A DNA stretch of 64,000 nucleotides, taken from NCBI RefSeq assembly GCF_024586455.1, contig NW_026089624.1:14971341-15035340 (forward strand). The letters are read 5' to 3'. Made by a program: the position numbers and the translations under genes. Positions 33,755 through 45,199 of this stretch are shown piece by piece (position 1 is the stretch's first letter; every line of letters begins with the position of its first letter). The notes beneath the pieces are model-generated. The model was not told the DNA's origin and searched no databases. It saw nothing but the letters and a program-made list of their open reading frames with translations. This DNA comes from Bactrocera neohumeralis. Lineage: Eukaryota > Arthropoda > Insecta > Diptera > Tephritidae.

Positions 33755-35962
33755 TTGTACAACCCGTTTTTTAAGATTAACTTTTTTTGCGATCTCCTCA
33801 AGCATTTTTCTACTTGGGTTCGATTCGTTTTGATAGCATTCATATAGAAAATTTAATTGCTCTGGCAGTATTGTAGTGCGTAAACGTTTGCTTTGTTGTT
33901 TTTCAGTAATACCAGTGACTGTGTCTGCTGTTGTGTTCGATGACCCAACGGTAGGTTTATTATTTGAATTTGTAGTGGAATTCGGTGATGATATTGGAGT
34001 CTCTGGTAACTGTCTCTTATCCATTGTTTGTAGGGCTAATTCATTATTTCCAAGGCCGTTGGTTTCATTTTGTGCTTGCAGTAAATCGTTATAATACTTC
34101 TGCTGTTTACTTTTTTCTGTCGATTCGGATTTTTGATTGACATGAAGAAAATCTTTTAAATTATCAATATGGTCATTGTTAAAGTTGGTAGTTGTTGTCG
34201 CTTTTGTTTTTGATGACTCATTTGATGCTTTACGCTTTGCCAGATTATCTTTTTGATTTTTTACACATCTGACCAGAGATTTACTTAAATTCTTGAGCTT
34301 ATGTTGATCATTGCCATAAGAAGATGGAGATTGTAGGTTAGTAGCTAGTTTATTAATTTGATCTATTTTCGCTAATTTATTAGCCACTTGCTTATAATCC
34401 TTGTTATCAGTATCGTTACTCCTTTTCACTACGTTTATTTGGCTTTTGTGACCATAGATTTCATTCGATTTTTGGTTATTGTCATTAATATGATCATCGG
34501 TATCAGTATAAATTTCAGCGTCGTCAACATCCATACCACAACCATTACTACTTTTTTCGTGGTCGTTGTTGTCATTATCGTAATCTGGAAAATTAATAGT
34601 ACTATTAAGGACATCCAAAGAGTTTTTGAACAAACTCATATCGGTTATATCATACCGATCAACTCTAGGTGTGGTTGTATGGTCACTAGTCGATATTGGT
34701 ATCGGATTATTTACACGTTGGACATGTGATGTCGATATTGGCGACGCTGCCGTGTGGTCATTTATTTCTTGGTTCGAGGCATTTAACTGAAAAAACTTTT
34801 TTGATTCATTCAGTTGATAGTACTGTAGTAGAACATCTATATTTGGCTTATTCTCACTACCGAAAAATCCCGCTTGGGACGGCAAAGCACTCATTTGCTT
34901 TATGTGTTCATTTTTTTGATAATATTGATACAAGAAATCATAATTACTACGCTTTCGTAACTCACTTTGATGGTAAAAGTTTGCTAAATATTCTATTTCG
35001 ATTTCTGGTTCATTTGATTTTTTGTGTTGTGCTTGAAATTGTTGCTTCAATTCATTGTTGCTTTCGTTTTGCATAAAATACTGATATAAAAAATCGTATC
35101 TTTTACTTTTTGAAAATGAGGCAGAGCTGCTGATTTCACCATCACCAGAGCCACAAATTCCTGGCACTTCATCTGTTGTTGAAGATGTTTCAGAACACTT
35201 ACGTTTTTTGGCGGGTGGTTGGTCTTGCTGTTCCAGGAATTGATGGTGCTGCTGATGCGTGGCACTGGCAGTTGCAACCTGCTGTAAACTTTGCAATATG
35301 CTGCCAAATGAACCATAAGCGTCTGGTAAGTTTGTGATTTGTGTGGTAAATAAGCTAGGATTCACTAGATGTAATAACTGATGCTCGCGGAAATGTTCGT
35401 AGTAACTGAATTGTAATTTGCATTTGTCACATTCGAATTTTGACTTGTGCACTGGACCTTGCGGCAGCAATTCACTGCTATCGCTACGCTCGCGTTGTGT
35501 TTGTGGCGGAGTGGGTGTAGTGGATGGACTAAAATCAGTCATTGACATTGACGATTTACTAAATAAATGCTGTGGCGATGTAAGGTCAGGAGCTGCGCTG
35601 CTGGGTGATGTGCTGGAAACGTTGGCAGTACTTGACAACACCGCTGTTGCTCCAGCATTAGAAATATGTTGATGATGTAATTGATATGCACTGCTATTAT
35701 TTATATCCATCGAGGAATTGGAGTCTTCTGAGCTGAGATTTTGTGCGATCTGTGCTGCGGCTATTTGTGCCTTGGCCGACTTTTTATTATTTTCTTCTTT
35801 AAAGCAATGATTTTTCTGGTGGCGTATCAACTCGTAATAGCGCTGAAATGTCATATTACACTTTTTGCAGGCGTAGTTAATATTATGTTTTTTCTCTTCA
35901 GTTTCGTAAAGGGAGTTATTTGGTTGATTTTCATAAATCTTCCGCTGTTTTTGGCGAGCATT
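33755..35962 (-). CDS. zfh2: zfh2 exon: end of homeodomain 2, two zinc fingers, start of homeodomain 3
   Basis: The exon of 736 codons opens after a TTTTTTAG acceptor with NARQKQRKIYEN, which completes WFQ from the exon before and closes homeodomain 2. Two C2H2 fingers follow: YACKKCNMTFQ...HQKNH (residues 30-52) and FECDKCKLQFS...HQLLH (about 174-196), both CX2CX12HX3H. The centre is low-complexity, with several KRYDFLYQYFMQNE-like repeats (KRSNYDFLYQYYQKNE, NIDVLLQYYQLNE) at about residues 290-410. The last 50 residues begin homeodomain 3 (SKRLRTTILPEQLNFLYECY...KKRVVQ). The donor is GTAAGT. Confidence 0.95.
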
Positions 35963-36418
35963 CTAAAAAATAAGAATAATTAAAAGAAAATATATGGATA
36001 GGCGTATGTTTTAAAAGGTATAAGTGGATCTTAGATGTCCAGATTTAAATTTTGGTGTGTTACTTTCATTATAAAATAATTAGTAATTTTGGACAGGTCA
36101 CATTTTCTAGATTACATCAGAAATAAAAACCTATAATTGACTCAAAAGGCCAAAGTTAAAGGTTGGAAAATATTATAATTTTCAATTAATGATTTAATGA
36201 ACAAAAATGAATGCTTCTTAAGAAGCGAATGCCAGCCTCGTTGTGGCTATGTTATACATTATTTATTATTATAATACAGTGAAAAAATTATTGCCTATTA
36301 AAACAAAAACGCTATAAGAACCCAAGGGATTGAACTTGAAGTCTCACAGGTTTCACATGGTGCATCCAAGAAAAAAATCGACTTGTTGAGCAGCAACAAA
36401 CAGCAAAAGCTATATATA

Positions 36419-37560
36419 CAAGGTGTATTCCAAAGAAAACAGGACTTTAAAAAAAAAAAACAGAACAAATGGATTTTTCGACGAAAAGTATTTATTTTAT
36501 TCAAAATAGTCTCCTTCTGCTTCAATACAGCTTTTTGCACGGTCCAATAGCATGTCGGACGAGTGTTTAAGCTCGTTGGCCGGTATGGCCGCCAGTATGC
36601 CGATGCAAGCCTTTGAAATGGTCACTACGTCTGCATAACGCTTTCCTTTCATGGACAAACGCATTTTTCCGAAAAGGAAGAAGTCGCACGGTGCCATATC
36701 AGATGAATACGGGGAGTGGTTAATGGTTAAAATGTAATTTTTGGTAAAATAATCGGTCACAAGCGTCGATCGATGATTCTGATTCTGAGCAATTTTTAAT
36801 CGTCAGTCAATTTGTGCGGAACAAACCGTGCACACACCTCTCGTAAGCCCAAATGTTCGGTCAAAATGTGATAATTCGATGTTTTGAAGATGTTCAATTC
36901 CATTTCCATGAATTTCAAATATGACTTCGGCTAATTTTTGATGAATTCACGCACAGTTTCTATAGAGTTTCCGGTGATCGCTGGCTTCGATTGGCCCACA
37001 TGTTGATCATCACTTGTTTCAATTGATAAAACAAGTTTAGGGCGATTGTTACCTATCCCGTAACAGAGTGCACGAGTGGTTTCAACGTTTTCAAAGTGGT
37101 CGTGAGGACATCAACATGTGGGGCAATCAAAATCCGTGGTCACCGGAAATTCCATCGAAACTGTGCGTGAATTCATCGAAAATCAACCGAAATCTTCATT
37201 AAAATTTATGGAAATGGAATTGAACATCTCCAAAGCATCGATTTATCACATTTTGACCGAACAGTTGGGCTTACGAGAGGTGTGTGCACGATCACATTTT
37301 AACCATTAACCACTCCTCGTATTCACTTGATATGGCACCGTGCGACCTCTTCCTTTTCGGAAAAATGCATTTGCCCATGAAAGGAAAGCATTATGCAGAC
37401 GGCCAACGAGCTAAAACACTTGTTTGGCATGCTTTTGGACCATGCAAAATGCTGTATTGAAGCAGAAGGAGACTATTTTGAATAAAATATATTGGTTTTG
37501 CCGAAAAACCCATTTGCTCTGTTTTTGTTTTAAGTCCTGTTTACTTTGGAACACACCTTG
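36419..37560. mobile_element. inverted mariner dimer (foldback) in a zfh2 intron
   Basis: Both outer ends are the 3' end of the mariner at 27431-28325: CAAGGTGTATTCCAAAGAAA at 36419 and its inverse at the right end, flanked by TA (36417-36418, 37561-37562). The left arm (36419 to about 37030) encodes the transposase C-terminus on the minus strand (YSSDMAPCDFFLFGKMRLSM, CIEAEGDYFE). The right arm (about 37040-37560) encodes helix-turn-helix to C-terminus on the plus strand (SIETVREFIENQPKSSLKF). The two 5' ends are missing, so the arms meet head to head. Confidence 0.85.
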
Positions 37561-37695
37561 TATAAGCATATTTGTTAGATATTATATATGCGCTCTGCAG
37601 TCACTTTTTATGAATAGAGTTTACGCACTATGTGATTTCACAGTCGCTTAATGTTTTCATTGTAAGTTATAATTTTGGCCAGAACAATTTCTTAC

Positions 37696-38622
37696 CTGAA
37701 ACCAGACAACAATAACTCGTGGAGAAAGCAATAATAGCTTACTTAAATACTCCAAATCGCTATCCTTTGGATAGGAGTTATTCTCAAAGAATTCCTGTAG
37801 TACCTTAATTTGATAGTCCGTAAAGCGTGTGCGATTTGCGCGCTTTCCGCTAGATGTGGACGATGCATTCGATGAATTCGAATTGGTGTCAAACTGAGAA
37901 GACGGCGAATTTTTATCGAAAGATTTGCTGCTTTGAAAGTTTTTCGGCGGACCCATGTTGTTACCGTGCATGTTGGCAGCATTTATATTGCTGCTATTTT
38001 GGCCGAGCGGCAAATTGTCCAATTGTTGGTTTATTAACTCATTAATGCTGGCATAGTGAGTGGCTACAACTGTAGAACTGTTGTTTGGTGACTGAGGTCT
38101 GGAGAGGATGTCCGAACTGCCGCTTTCTGATTTGGTTTCATAACTATATAGGTTGATATGCTGTGATTGTTGCTGGTGAATATTTTGATTTGATTGGCCA
38201 GACAAATGTTGTTGTTGGTGATTATGCTGCTGCAACGGCGTAACAGCAGCCGTTTCCACTGCTGTGTTCTCTGGCGTTTCAAGAAGTTGTTGTTGATGTT
38301 CAGTCGCTGGCAATGCCGATAAATACTGTTGTCGTTTACTAAGCAGCAATGTCGATGACGTGCTCAATAAATCTTTCTCGTCTTTCTTATGCTGTTCTCG
38401 TTGGCTTTGTTCTTGTGATTGCTGCTGTTCATTTTGACGTTGTGGACTCCCTGGAGTTGTAATGTGTGGCTCAATATTATCATCGAACGGTTCAGTTTTG
38501 ATTTCAATTAATAACGAGGAATCGCCACATATGTCCGACATAGGGGTTGGTTTTTCTTTTGAATTGTTTTTGGAATTAGACGTATGCATATTTTGCTTCT
38601 GTTGTTGGTGCTTAGAGTTATG
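37696..38622 (-). CDS. zfh2: zfh2 exon: Gln-rich region and most of homeodomain 2
   Basis: 309 codons in phase 0 from HNSKHQQQK, after an ATACAG acceptor, to VVWFQ before a GTAAGA donor. It starts with SNSKNNSKEK and an acidic patch (IEIKTEPFDDNIEPH) that matches a SUMOylation-type consensus (IKTE). Gln-rich stretches such as QQQSQEQSQREQ and HQQQQHLSGQ follow. The last 55 residues are homeodomain 2: GKRANRTRFTDYQIKVLQEF through LLSPRVIVVWFQ. The intron splits the recognition helix after WFQ. The Gln-rich tracts could mediate activation or repression (inference). Confidence 0.95.
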
Positions 38623-38745
38623 CTGTATAAAGACCGAATTGACAGAAATACTAGTTTTAAAACGGCATATGGCTTTAATATATTCTGAATAATTACATAC
38701 ATATATACTAATATATATATACTATATTGTTGTAGTAAAACTTAC

Positions 38746-38913
38746 CGATGACATTGATAAATCCTCGTTTAGCGGCATAACTTTTGCGTGTCCGGTGCGT
38801 TCGTATTCTTCTAAATTGAGTGTTGTAGATGGTGGATTATTAAAGTTGTAGGGGGAGTCTTTGTTTCTTTGACGTTCTTTAAACAACGTATTCCGAAACC
38901 AATGCTTGACGAC
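38746..38913 (-). CDS. zfh2: zfh2 exon: recognition helix of homeodomain 1 and linker
   Basis: 56 codons. It begins VVKHWFRNTLFKERQRNKDS, the DNA-contacting helix of homeodomain 1 (WFRN replaces the common WFQN), and continues with a linker ending LNEDLSMSS. The acceptor AAAG precedes GTC at 38913 and the donor is GTAAGT after TCG at 38746. Both neighbours join in phase 0. In length and content it matches the region between homeodomains 1 and 2 of ZFH2-type proteins. Confidence 0.92.
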
Positions 38914-39237
38914 CTTTAAGTGATGCAACAAATTTGTTTAATTTCCTTCCTTCTTGCAACAGATTATTTCTATTAAATCCCACAGAAAAAATTCCTCAGA
39001 GCTATCGGTTCAAAAGTATGACATAAAAAGCTAAGTTTATATTTTTGGGGAATGGAGATTACAAATTATTTTGTAATCATCAACACAGAGTGGGTACTCA
39101 AGGTTTTAATATAAGTCATAATAGCGCTTTTTCAATAAATAATACTGAGTGCGTATCAAGTTGAGCTCTAAGGAGATTTCTGTGAGTTCGAAATAAACAA
39201 TATGACTTTACCACAAAAGTTATGAAATAAGTTATAC

Positions 39238-39378
39238 CTTCATTGGCAAATTCGCTTTTTGTGACATTTCCATTATACTTTCTTCGCTTGGTGAATTATT
39301 AATATCAAAGTGGGCTCGCAGAATTTTTAGCTGGTCGTCAGTGATACGCGTCCGAGCACGTTTCTGATTACTTCCCAT
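39238..39378 (-). CDS. zfh2: zfh2 exon: helices 1-2 of homeodomain 1
   Basis: 47 codons, phase 0, between TTTCAG and GTATAA. The translation opens MGSNQKRARTRITDDQLKIL and ends EMSQKANLPMK. This is the N-terminal arm and first two helices of homeodomain 1; the basic RARTR arm enters the DNA minor groove (family knowledge). The third helix is in the next exon, 325 bp downstream. The methionine at its start is internal, not an initiator. Confidence 0.93.
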
Positions 39379-40836
39379 CTGAAACAAGAAAATTATAAAC
39401 TGTGTTTTAGTTCTTTATACTAATAACCTCGGATTCTATGTAACTGTAAAATACTGTTGTAACACGTCGTATTATATTATTTTATGTCCAAACAGAAATT
39501 AAACTGGCATACCGTGGAATCAGAACCTTTGAGGGAATCAAGAGAGGTCGAGAGCGTTTTTCTATCTTCGTTTGTTGAAAAGAGAACCAAAAAAAAAATA
39601 GATTTAATGAAATGATGCGTTCAAAATCCGGTTAAATTATTAAGTCTGATAGACGGATCCGCAGGACCTGTTACAGGATCGAAACCTCCGGAAAAATCCA
39701 CCGATCTGGCAGCCCTCTTTTCTATTAAGTTTAGGACCGTAAATTTACCTTTCATACATATATACACACATGCACATGGCTTAATCGCTGCTTAGCATAG
39801 ACAATATGGTAATAACTCTTTGATTCAAGAGAGTGCTGTCCTATTTAGTCAAATATGTACCAAGCTACATAATGGAACTTCTAGCGTGTGATGAGTTGCG
39901 TTGTCCTCATAGCATATAGCTCCCATACAAACTGCTAGATCATAATCAAGCTCTTGTAAGAACAATTTGAAGATGCCTTCACGAAATTTGGTACTGTTTA
40001 TTATTCAAGGCAACACCATAATTCTCAAATTGTTCGGACCACTTTACAGTAAAACTGACCGATGAAAATGTAGGTAAAGATCTTTATAAAAGATTTTTTT
40101 TCCTTATAAAGTTACCTTAAATTTTCTTTGTTATCTACAGCCAACTAAGAAGAACTAACAAAACGTTGTTTGTTGGATGAAAACCATTGACCGGTTACCT
40201 GATAACATTTAAATATACATATTGCTAAAAGAAATGCGCATTCTTGCCGTTTTGTTACCAAGTTAACGTTTTGTGATGCTCAGTTAACAGAATTCCTCAA
40301 GTTGAAATAAATGTGAAAAGCATTAAAGATAGCTCATTTTTGTTTGATTTCATTGCACATACTCGTTCATAACTTTTGACCAATTATGCGATGGAGTCAC
40401 ATATAGTCAATTTTATCGCAAGTCATATCTCAAATACTGTATTTGTAAAAATGCATTGATTTTACTGCTAAATTCTTTGATATGTGGCAAATAAGTAATT
40501 GAGAAACACTGTAAACAATGATGATAAGCTATTTATATCATTACCTACATTTCTGTGAACTGACTTATTCTACTCTTTTACTAAATCGCGTAAATTGTAA
40601 GCAATTTTTAACATTCACATAGGCACATATTTTGCTACTCTTGAAGATGGAGCGGTGTTTAAGGAAAATAGTTATAGGAATTAAAGAGGAAATTATTATT
40701 TTCTTTTTGCATTACATTTTCGATCAGGTTTTGTATATTATTCTAATTGTTATTTGCTATATATTAAGAGAATAAATTATAAGAAAGAACATTTTTTACA
40801 AAAATCGACATTGATTTTATATTCTATTCTTTTTAC
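39379..40836. other. zfh2: zfh2 intron, 1458 bp, nothing recognised
   Basis: Unique-looking AT-rich sequence between donor GTAAAA (after 40837) and acceptor TTTCAG (before 39378). No transposon ends or open frames were seen. The text around 39645-39720 is GC-richer than its surroundings but has no match in the window. Confidence 0.55.
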
Positions 40837-41474
40837 CTGAACGGTATTTGTTGGTGCAGATTGCTGCGATTGGGACTGAGGATGTTGCTGCAATGTACCT
40901 ATTAGGTCCGCTCGTGGCGACACTGATGTGCGTGGTACCGACATATCGTTTCCACATTGAAGAGCGTTGGCACTTGTGTTGTGAGTAACTTTAGGTGTGT
41001 GAGTGGAGGTTAACAAATCAACATTGCCACCAGATCCAGAATTAGTGCCGACCCCAAATATAAGCGGCGGTGCAAGATTCATAAAGTTCATTGACATAAT
41101 GTGATGAAACTGCATTAAATTAAACATCTCGACAGGATTCAATTGCAATCCGGATGTAGATGCTGCTGCAGTCAATTGTGGCAATTGTTGAATGTTTTGA
41201 AGATTCTGCTGGTGAAGATATTTTTGTGTTAAGAGGGAACTACGTGGTTTCATTTGTAAATGCTGCGTCAGATGGCCACCGCTCTCTGTTAGCTCATCGC
41301 CGCTGATATGCTGTTGTTGCTGTAATGGTTGATTTAATAACGCAGCGGTGAAAGCAGCAACATGTTGTTGTTGCTGCTGGTCTTGCAATATGTTAGCTGG
41401 TAATGGAGAAGGCGCGGCGTTGGGAGATTCATTTGCTTTCGGTGTCATTGGAGGCGATTCACGAACTGCTAAAT
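40837..41474 (-). CDS. zfh2: zfh2 exon: Gln/Asn-rich linker before homeodomain 1
   Basis: It starts after TTCAG with the split Asp codon shared with the exon ending at 41664 (GAT), then LAVRESPPMTPKANESPN. Poly-Gln runs are present (ILQDQQQQQHVAAF, NQPLQQQQHISGDE). A hydrophobic stretch follows (FNLMQFHHIMSMNFMNLAPP). It ends in SAPTNTVQ before GTAAAA at 40835-40836. It contains 212 whole codons and no known domain. Gln-rich linkers of this kind vary in length between fly species. Confidence 0.9.
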
Positions 41475-41663
41475 CTGAATTTAATTTAAAAAAGTAAGTT
41501 AAGAGAAGTTTCATGGATAAAGTGTACTTTTTAATGAAGTAGGAAGATAAGAACCCACTTCACATATTTGAAAAAACATATTGGCGGATACAGGAGTCAT
41601 TTAATACGAATAATAGGTATTTATACTGTAAGATAAGTTTAATATACAAGAACATGCATTTAC

Positions 41664-43385
41664 CATTGATGTCTTGGTTTTTAGCTGCATTGTCTGATAT
41701 AACTTCATTTAATTGGGTTTTGTTTTGGACGTGACTCATCTGTAAGGCTGGGGATCCACGGCCGCTACAGCTTAATGCTGTCGATGGACTGTTACTGGCG
41801 ACATGTTGATCGCCGCTACTATGATGTGTTTGATCGATGTGCTTTTGTAGCGCTTGAGTAGTACGAAAATTTCGTTGGCAGAACATGCATTTGGTGGCTT
41901 CGCGCATAGTGTGATATAGCAAATGGGTAGATAGTTTTTCTTGAGTTTTAAATGCAAGTGAACAATGTTTACATCGGTATTTATACACATGTCGCTCGGA
42001 TATGACCAAGCTAGTGTGAGTATTTTTATAATGGATGACCATTGCAGCTTGAGTGGGAAATGTCGATTGACACGGTCGACTTAGATGACTAGCAGCCAAA
42101 CAACGGTGATCACCATTTGGCAACATTATGAAATGTTGCATTTTTTGCGCATGTTGCAACAATTGTAATTCATGCTTGAATTTTGAACCACACTGTTCAC
42201 ATGATAGTTTATTATTATTTAGCGATTCCATGGAATGCATGTAAGTCGAGGTATGTGAAACGTTGAGATTTAAAGGCGTGTCATTTGAAACTTCCATTAG
42301 CGATAAGTCTAATTCTGTCGATGCTTTAATATTAAAATTACCAGTGATAGTTTGTTCAGTTGTTGTTTCGGTGGCAATATTTGAGCCTTTACACTCTTTA
42401 GCTACAGTAAGCGTTACTGAGGTTTTACCGTTCAAATCCCAAGCGCTAGTGTCTACTAATTGTAGGAGACGTGACAAACCATCGCGATTCACACTATGTA
42501 CATTCATCAAATGCATTTCCAATGTCTGTTTGCTATCAAATGTATCTGTACAGAGGGGGCACTGAACGTTGACTGATTCTCCGGAAATTGTTTTGGTACT
42601 TTCAACCAATGCGTTGACTCCACTTGTATCCTCAATTAGCTGTTCTTCTTGTTCAGCGGTCTTTTCCAGCTCACGTAACACATTATGAATTGATTTGGGT
42701 TGAACTATAGCTGCTGAAGTTTCGTTATTACTTATTATATTCGGGGTCGATGTGAGCCACGGTGTAACTGTCGACACATCCTGTAGCGACATTGTATTTT
42801 GTACATCTGTGGACTTTACGTTTTCCTCATCTTTTGGGGTACAGAGACGCTCTCTTTTAACAATAGTTGAGAAATTATCATTTTCTGAATAAGATTTATT
42901 ACTAGGAGCACAGGTGGCAGTCACCGCAGAAGCTGCTGCTGTCGCTGCCGCTATAGCCGCTTGAAATGCTTCTATGGCAGCAGAGTTCGTTGGGATGCTA
43001 ATGTAATCTGGCTCAGTTTGAGGATGTACTGCACTCAGGTGCAGTTCCATTTCTGTTTTAGAATGTGCAAAGAAATCACAATTGTTGCATTTAAATACAA
43101 CTGAGGGCATGACGGAGAGGCTACCTCCCGGCAAGACTGATGATGAAGCATCTTTATCATCGTTAATAGTTTGAAAGTTAAAAATATTGACACTATTATA
43201 GCTTTTGTTGCGTACACTGGTGTTTCCTGAAGCAGTTGAGGAGCTAGATGACGGTGAAAAAGAGTTGTGATCTCTACTAGACGTAATACAGCCGAAATCA
43301 TCGTTTGGTAAGCGTGCCATTGGCACCGGAAAATTGCCGAATGGCGATACAGATGTAGTACTGACATTCTCAATTCTGTTATTTT
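41664..43385 (-). CDS. zfh2: zfh2 exon with six C2H2-type zinc fingers
   Basis: It is bounded by TTTACACAG (before 43385) and GTAAAT (after 41664), with 573 codons plus one base. The fingers in order: FKCNNCDFFAHSKTEMELHL (about residues 98-121), VQCPLCTDTFDSKQTLEMHL, LSCEQCGSKFKHELQLLQHA, an unusual finger with cysteines nine residues apart (CLAASHLSRPC, then FPTQAAMVIHYKNTH), YRCKHCSLAFKTQEKLSTHL and TKCMFCQRNFRTTQALQKHI. An Ala-rich run (AAIAAATAAASAV) follows finger 1. This is the most upstream zfh2 exon I can identify; the true N-terminus lies beyond the window. The open frame continues upstream of the splice site but is intronic. Confidence 0.94.
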
Positions 43386-43741
43386 CTGTGTAAAGAAAAA
43401 AATATAAGATTGTTGTGTGTTTATTAGATATACAGAGATATTTAAGTATGAATTGAAGATATTCAAAAGTTGTTATGCAATGTTTAAGGTTGTCAAACAA
43501 ATTTAACAAACACCTTTACTTCTAAATATGTAATTCCATTGAAACCATAAACCGTACAAAACCCACCCCCCAAAAGTTAAAAGTTATTCATTATTTTCAT
43601 CATAAGTGACACTCCGCGAAGAAAAAAAATTTGACTTGCAAGTACAAAATTATAAAGATGGAATCATCTTGTGACTTTATCTTTAATTATCCCGCAGACT
43701 GATTGAAATATCTCGGGAGACAAACATAGCAAAGTGGCTGA

Positions 43742-43806
43742 GATCGATGTAAACTGCCTTAACAAATATTTTGAGCTTATTTTGTTAAGGCGGTTAACAA
43801 CGTCGA
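43742..43806. repeat. imperfect 65-nt hairpin in the zfh2 intron
   Basis: AACTGCCTTAACAAA at 43752-43766 pairs with TTTGTTAAGGCGGTT at 43781-43795, a 15-bp stem with one G-T-type mismatch and a 14-nt loop. ATCGATGT and ACGTCGAT extend the stem outward. It could be a small inverted repeat or a transcribed hairpin; nothing else in the sequence decides. Confidence 0.55.
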
Positions 43807-43939
43807 TTTCTGATGATCTGGTGATTCACAAACTGTGAACATCAGTCCAAGTGATATCTATCTATGTATTAGGATCAACCCTACAATATAACCAAATCTA
43901 GACAACAATTTTTAAGTGATTGTGAAGTGATTTAAAAGA

Positions 43940-44100
43940 GTTGCTTTTTATTTATTTGTTTGTTTACATCTTTTTCTCTTTGTCATGTCTAAATCAGCTG
44001 TGATAAATTTCCCTGCTGATAAACAGATGGCGCACAGGGAGATTTCGAGTAGATTAGCCCCAAATCTCTTCGATGAAGAGATTAGCCTAAATCTCGTAAA
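43940..44100. repeat. repeat related to the interior of the MITE at 28654
   Basis: TTTGTTTGTTTACAT, GTCTAAATCAGCTGTGATAA and GCGCACAGGGAGATTT match, in inverse orientation, 28795-28915. The outer CCATGTTCAG ends of that MITE were not found here, so this is a fragment or a different arrangement. An inverted AATCTCTTCGATGAAGAGATT follows at about 44065-44085. Confidence 0.5.
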
Positions 44101-45060
44101 TAAGTGTCGGAGGGAACAAAGTAGATATAATACAGAATCCATACACTGATTACAGCGACTATCCAACTTTTTGATACCAAATTTGTAGTACGTTTTGTGC
44201 TTTACTTCAAAATATTCCTCATATACAGCGCTCACCTCTTCATTCGACAAAAATTTCTTCTCAGTGAGCTTACTTTTGAGACCTGAGAATAGGGAAAAGT
44301 CGCTGTTGTGCAGCGACGGATAATACGGTGACTTGTGATACGGTACATTGTCTTCGGGAAACAGCACTTTTCACAGTTTTCTGCAAACGTGATTGTTTTT
44401 CGGCGATTTCGTCTTTCAAATGGACCAATAACACTATGCACTAGTCGATGTTGAAGTCCTTCCTTTTTCAAGGTAGTCAATAAAAATTATTCAATGCGTA
44501 TCTCAAAATACAGACGCCACAACATTGCCAGCCGTTTTTTCACACTTTGAGGCGGTTAAATGTGCAACATTTCCAAACACTGCTCTGAATCATTAAATCG
44601 TCGTTGTATTTGGTCAAAAGTGAGCTCGCGCGGTACCCACTTTACATAGTGATTGCACTTACCCCAATATTCAAAAATGATATGATGTACAAATTCAGTT
44701 GATATCTTTAGAGAGCCAGCTATCTTTTACAACTTCACAAAAACATCATTACGTTGTCCGTCTTCGATGCCCATTTCACCATGTTCAAACTAATCATACC
44801 AATCCTTGATGGTTAAATTTCCTGGAGCAGTGGCCTGAAACTCGCCGTCAGGCCGAAGTTTTGCTTCAACTATATTTTTCCGCTTCAAAAAACAATATTT
44901 TATCAATACTCGAAATTCTTTCTTATCAATTTTTTTCACAATGATAAAAGTTGCTTCACTCAATTCACAAACTAATAATCCGACAGCTCAAATTTAAACA
45001 CGGGCCTTATGAAGGTTACAGCTAACTAAAAATCTTATGGACTTAATTGTGGTAGAGCCA
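44101..45060 (-). mobile_element. mariner remnant, minus strand
   Basis: The minus-strand translation starts near 44945 with KIDKKEFRVLIKYCFLKRKN-like text and shows QATAPGNLTIKDWYD-like helix-turn-helix remains. It then gives LFPEDNVPYHKSPY (from HQDNAPxHxS), FSLFSGLKSKLTEKKFLSNE and VKHKTYYKFGIKKLDSRCNQ (44130-44360). It has multiple frameshifts, and the first catalytic D region is damaged. No convincing inverted ends were found. Confidence 0.75.
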
Positions 45061-45199
45061 TCTATGTGTCAGACTGTCAATTAGCTGTTGTGCAGGATAA
45101 TTTCTTTTGGAATGGTTTATAACATAAATAGCAAAAACGATAGTAAAACTTTCTCGGTACTCATTTAATGAATATAGGGATTATGTTACAAAATAAAGT

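Noticed and set aside
33876..35983. Plus-strand open frames resembling membrane proteins
   Set aside because: They are antisense to the zfh2 exon at 33755-35962 with its zinc fingers; hydrophobicity comes from complementing Asn/Lys/Asp codons.
37657..37695. Continuation of the homeodomain 2 frame beyond WFQ
   Set aside because: VRNCSGQNYNLQ starts with a GTAAGA donor, and NARQKQRK in the next exon completes the homeodomain.
43386..43509. Upstream extension of the zfh2 zinc-finger open frame with a possible start
   Set aside because: A pyrimidine-rich acceptor ending in ACACAG lies at 43386-43395, and the text before it has no fingers and differs in composition. It is intron read-through.
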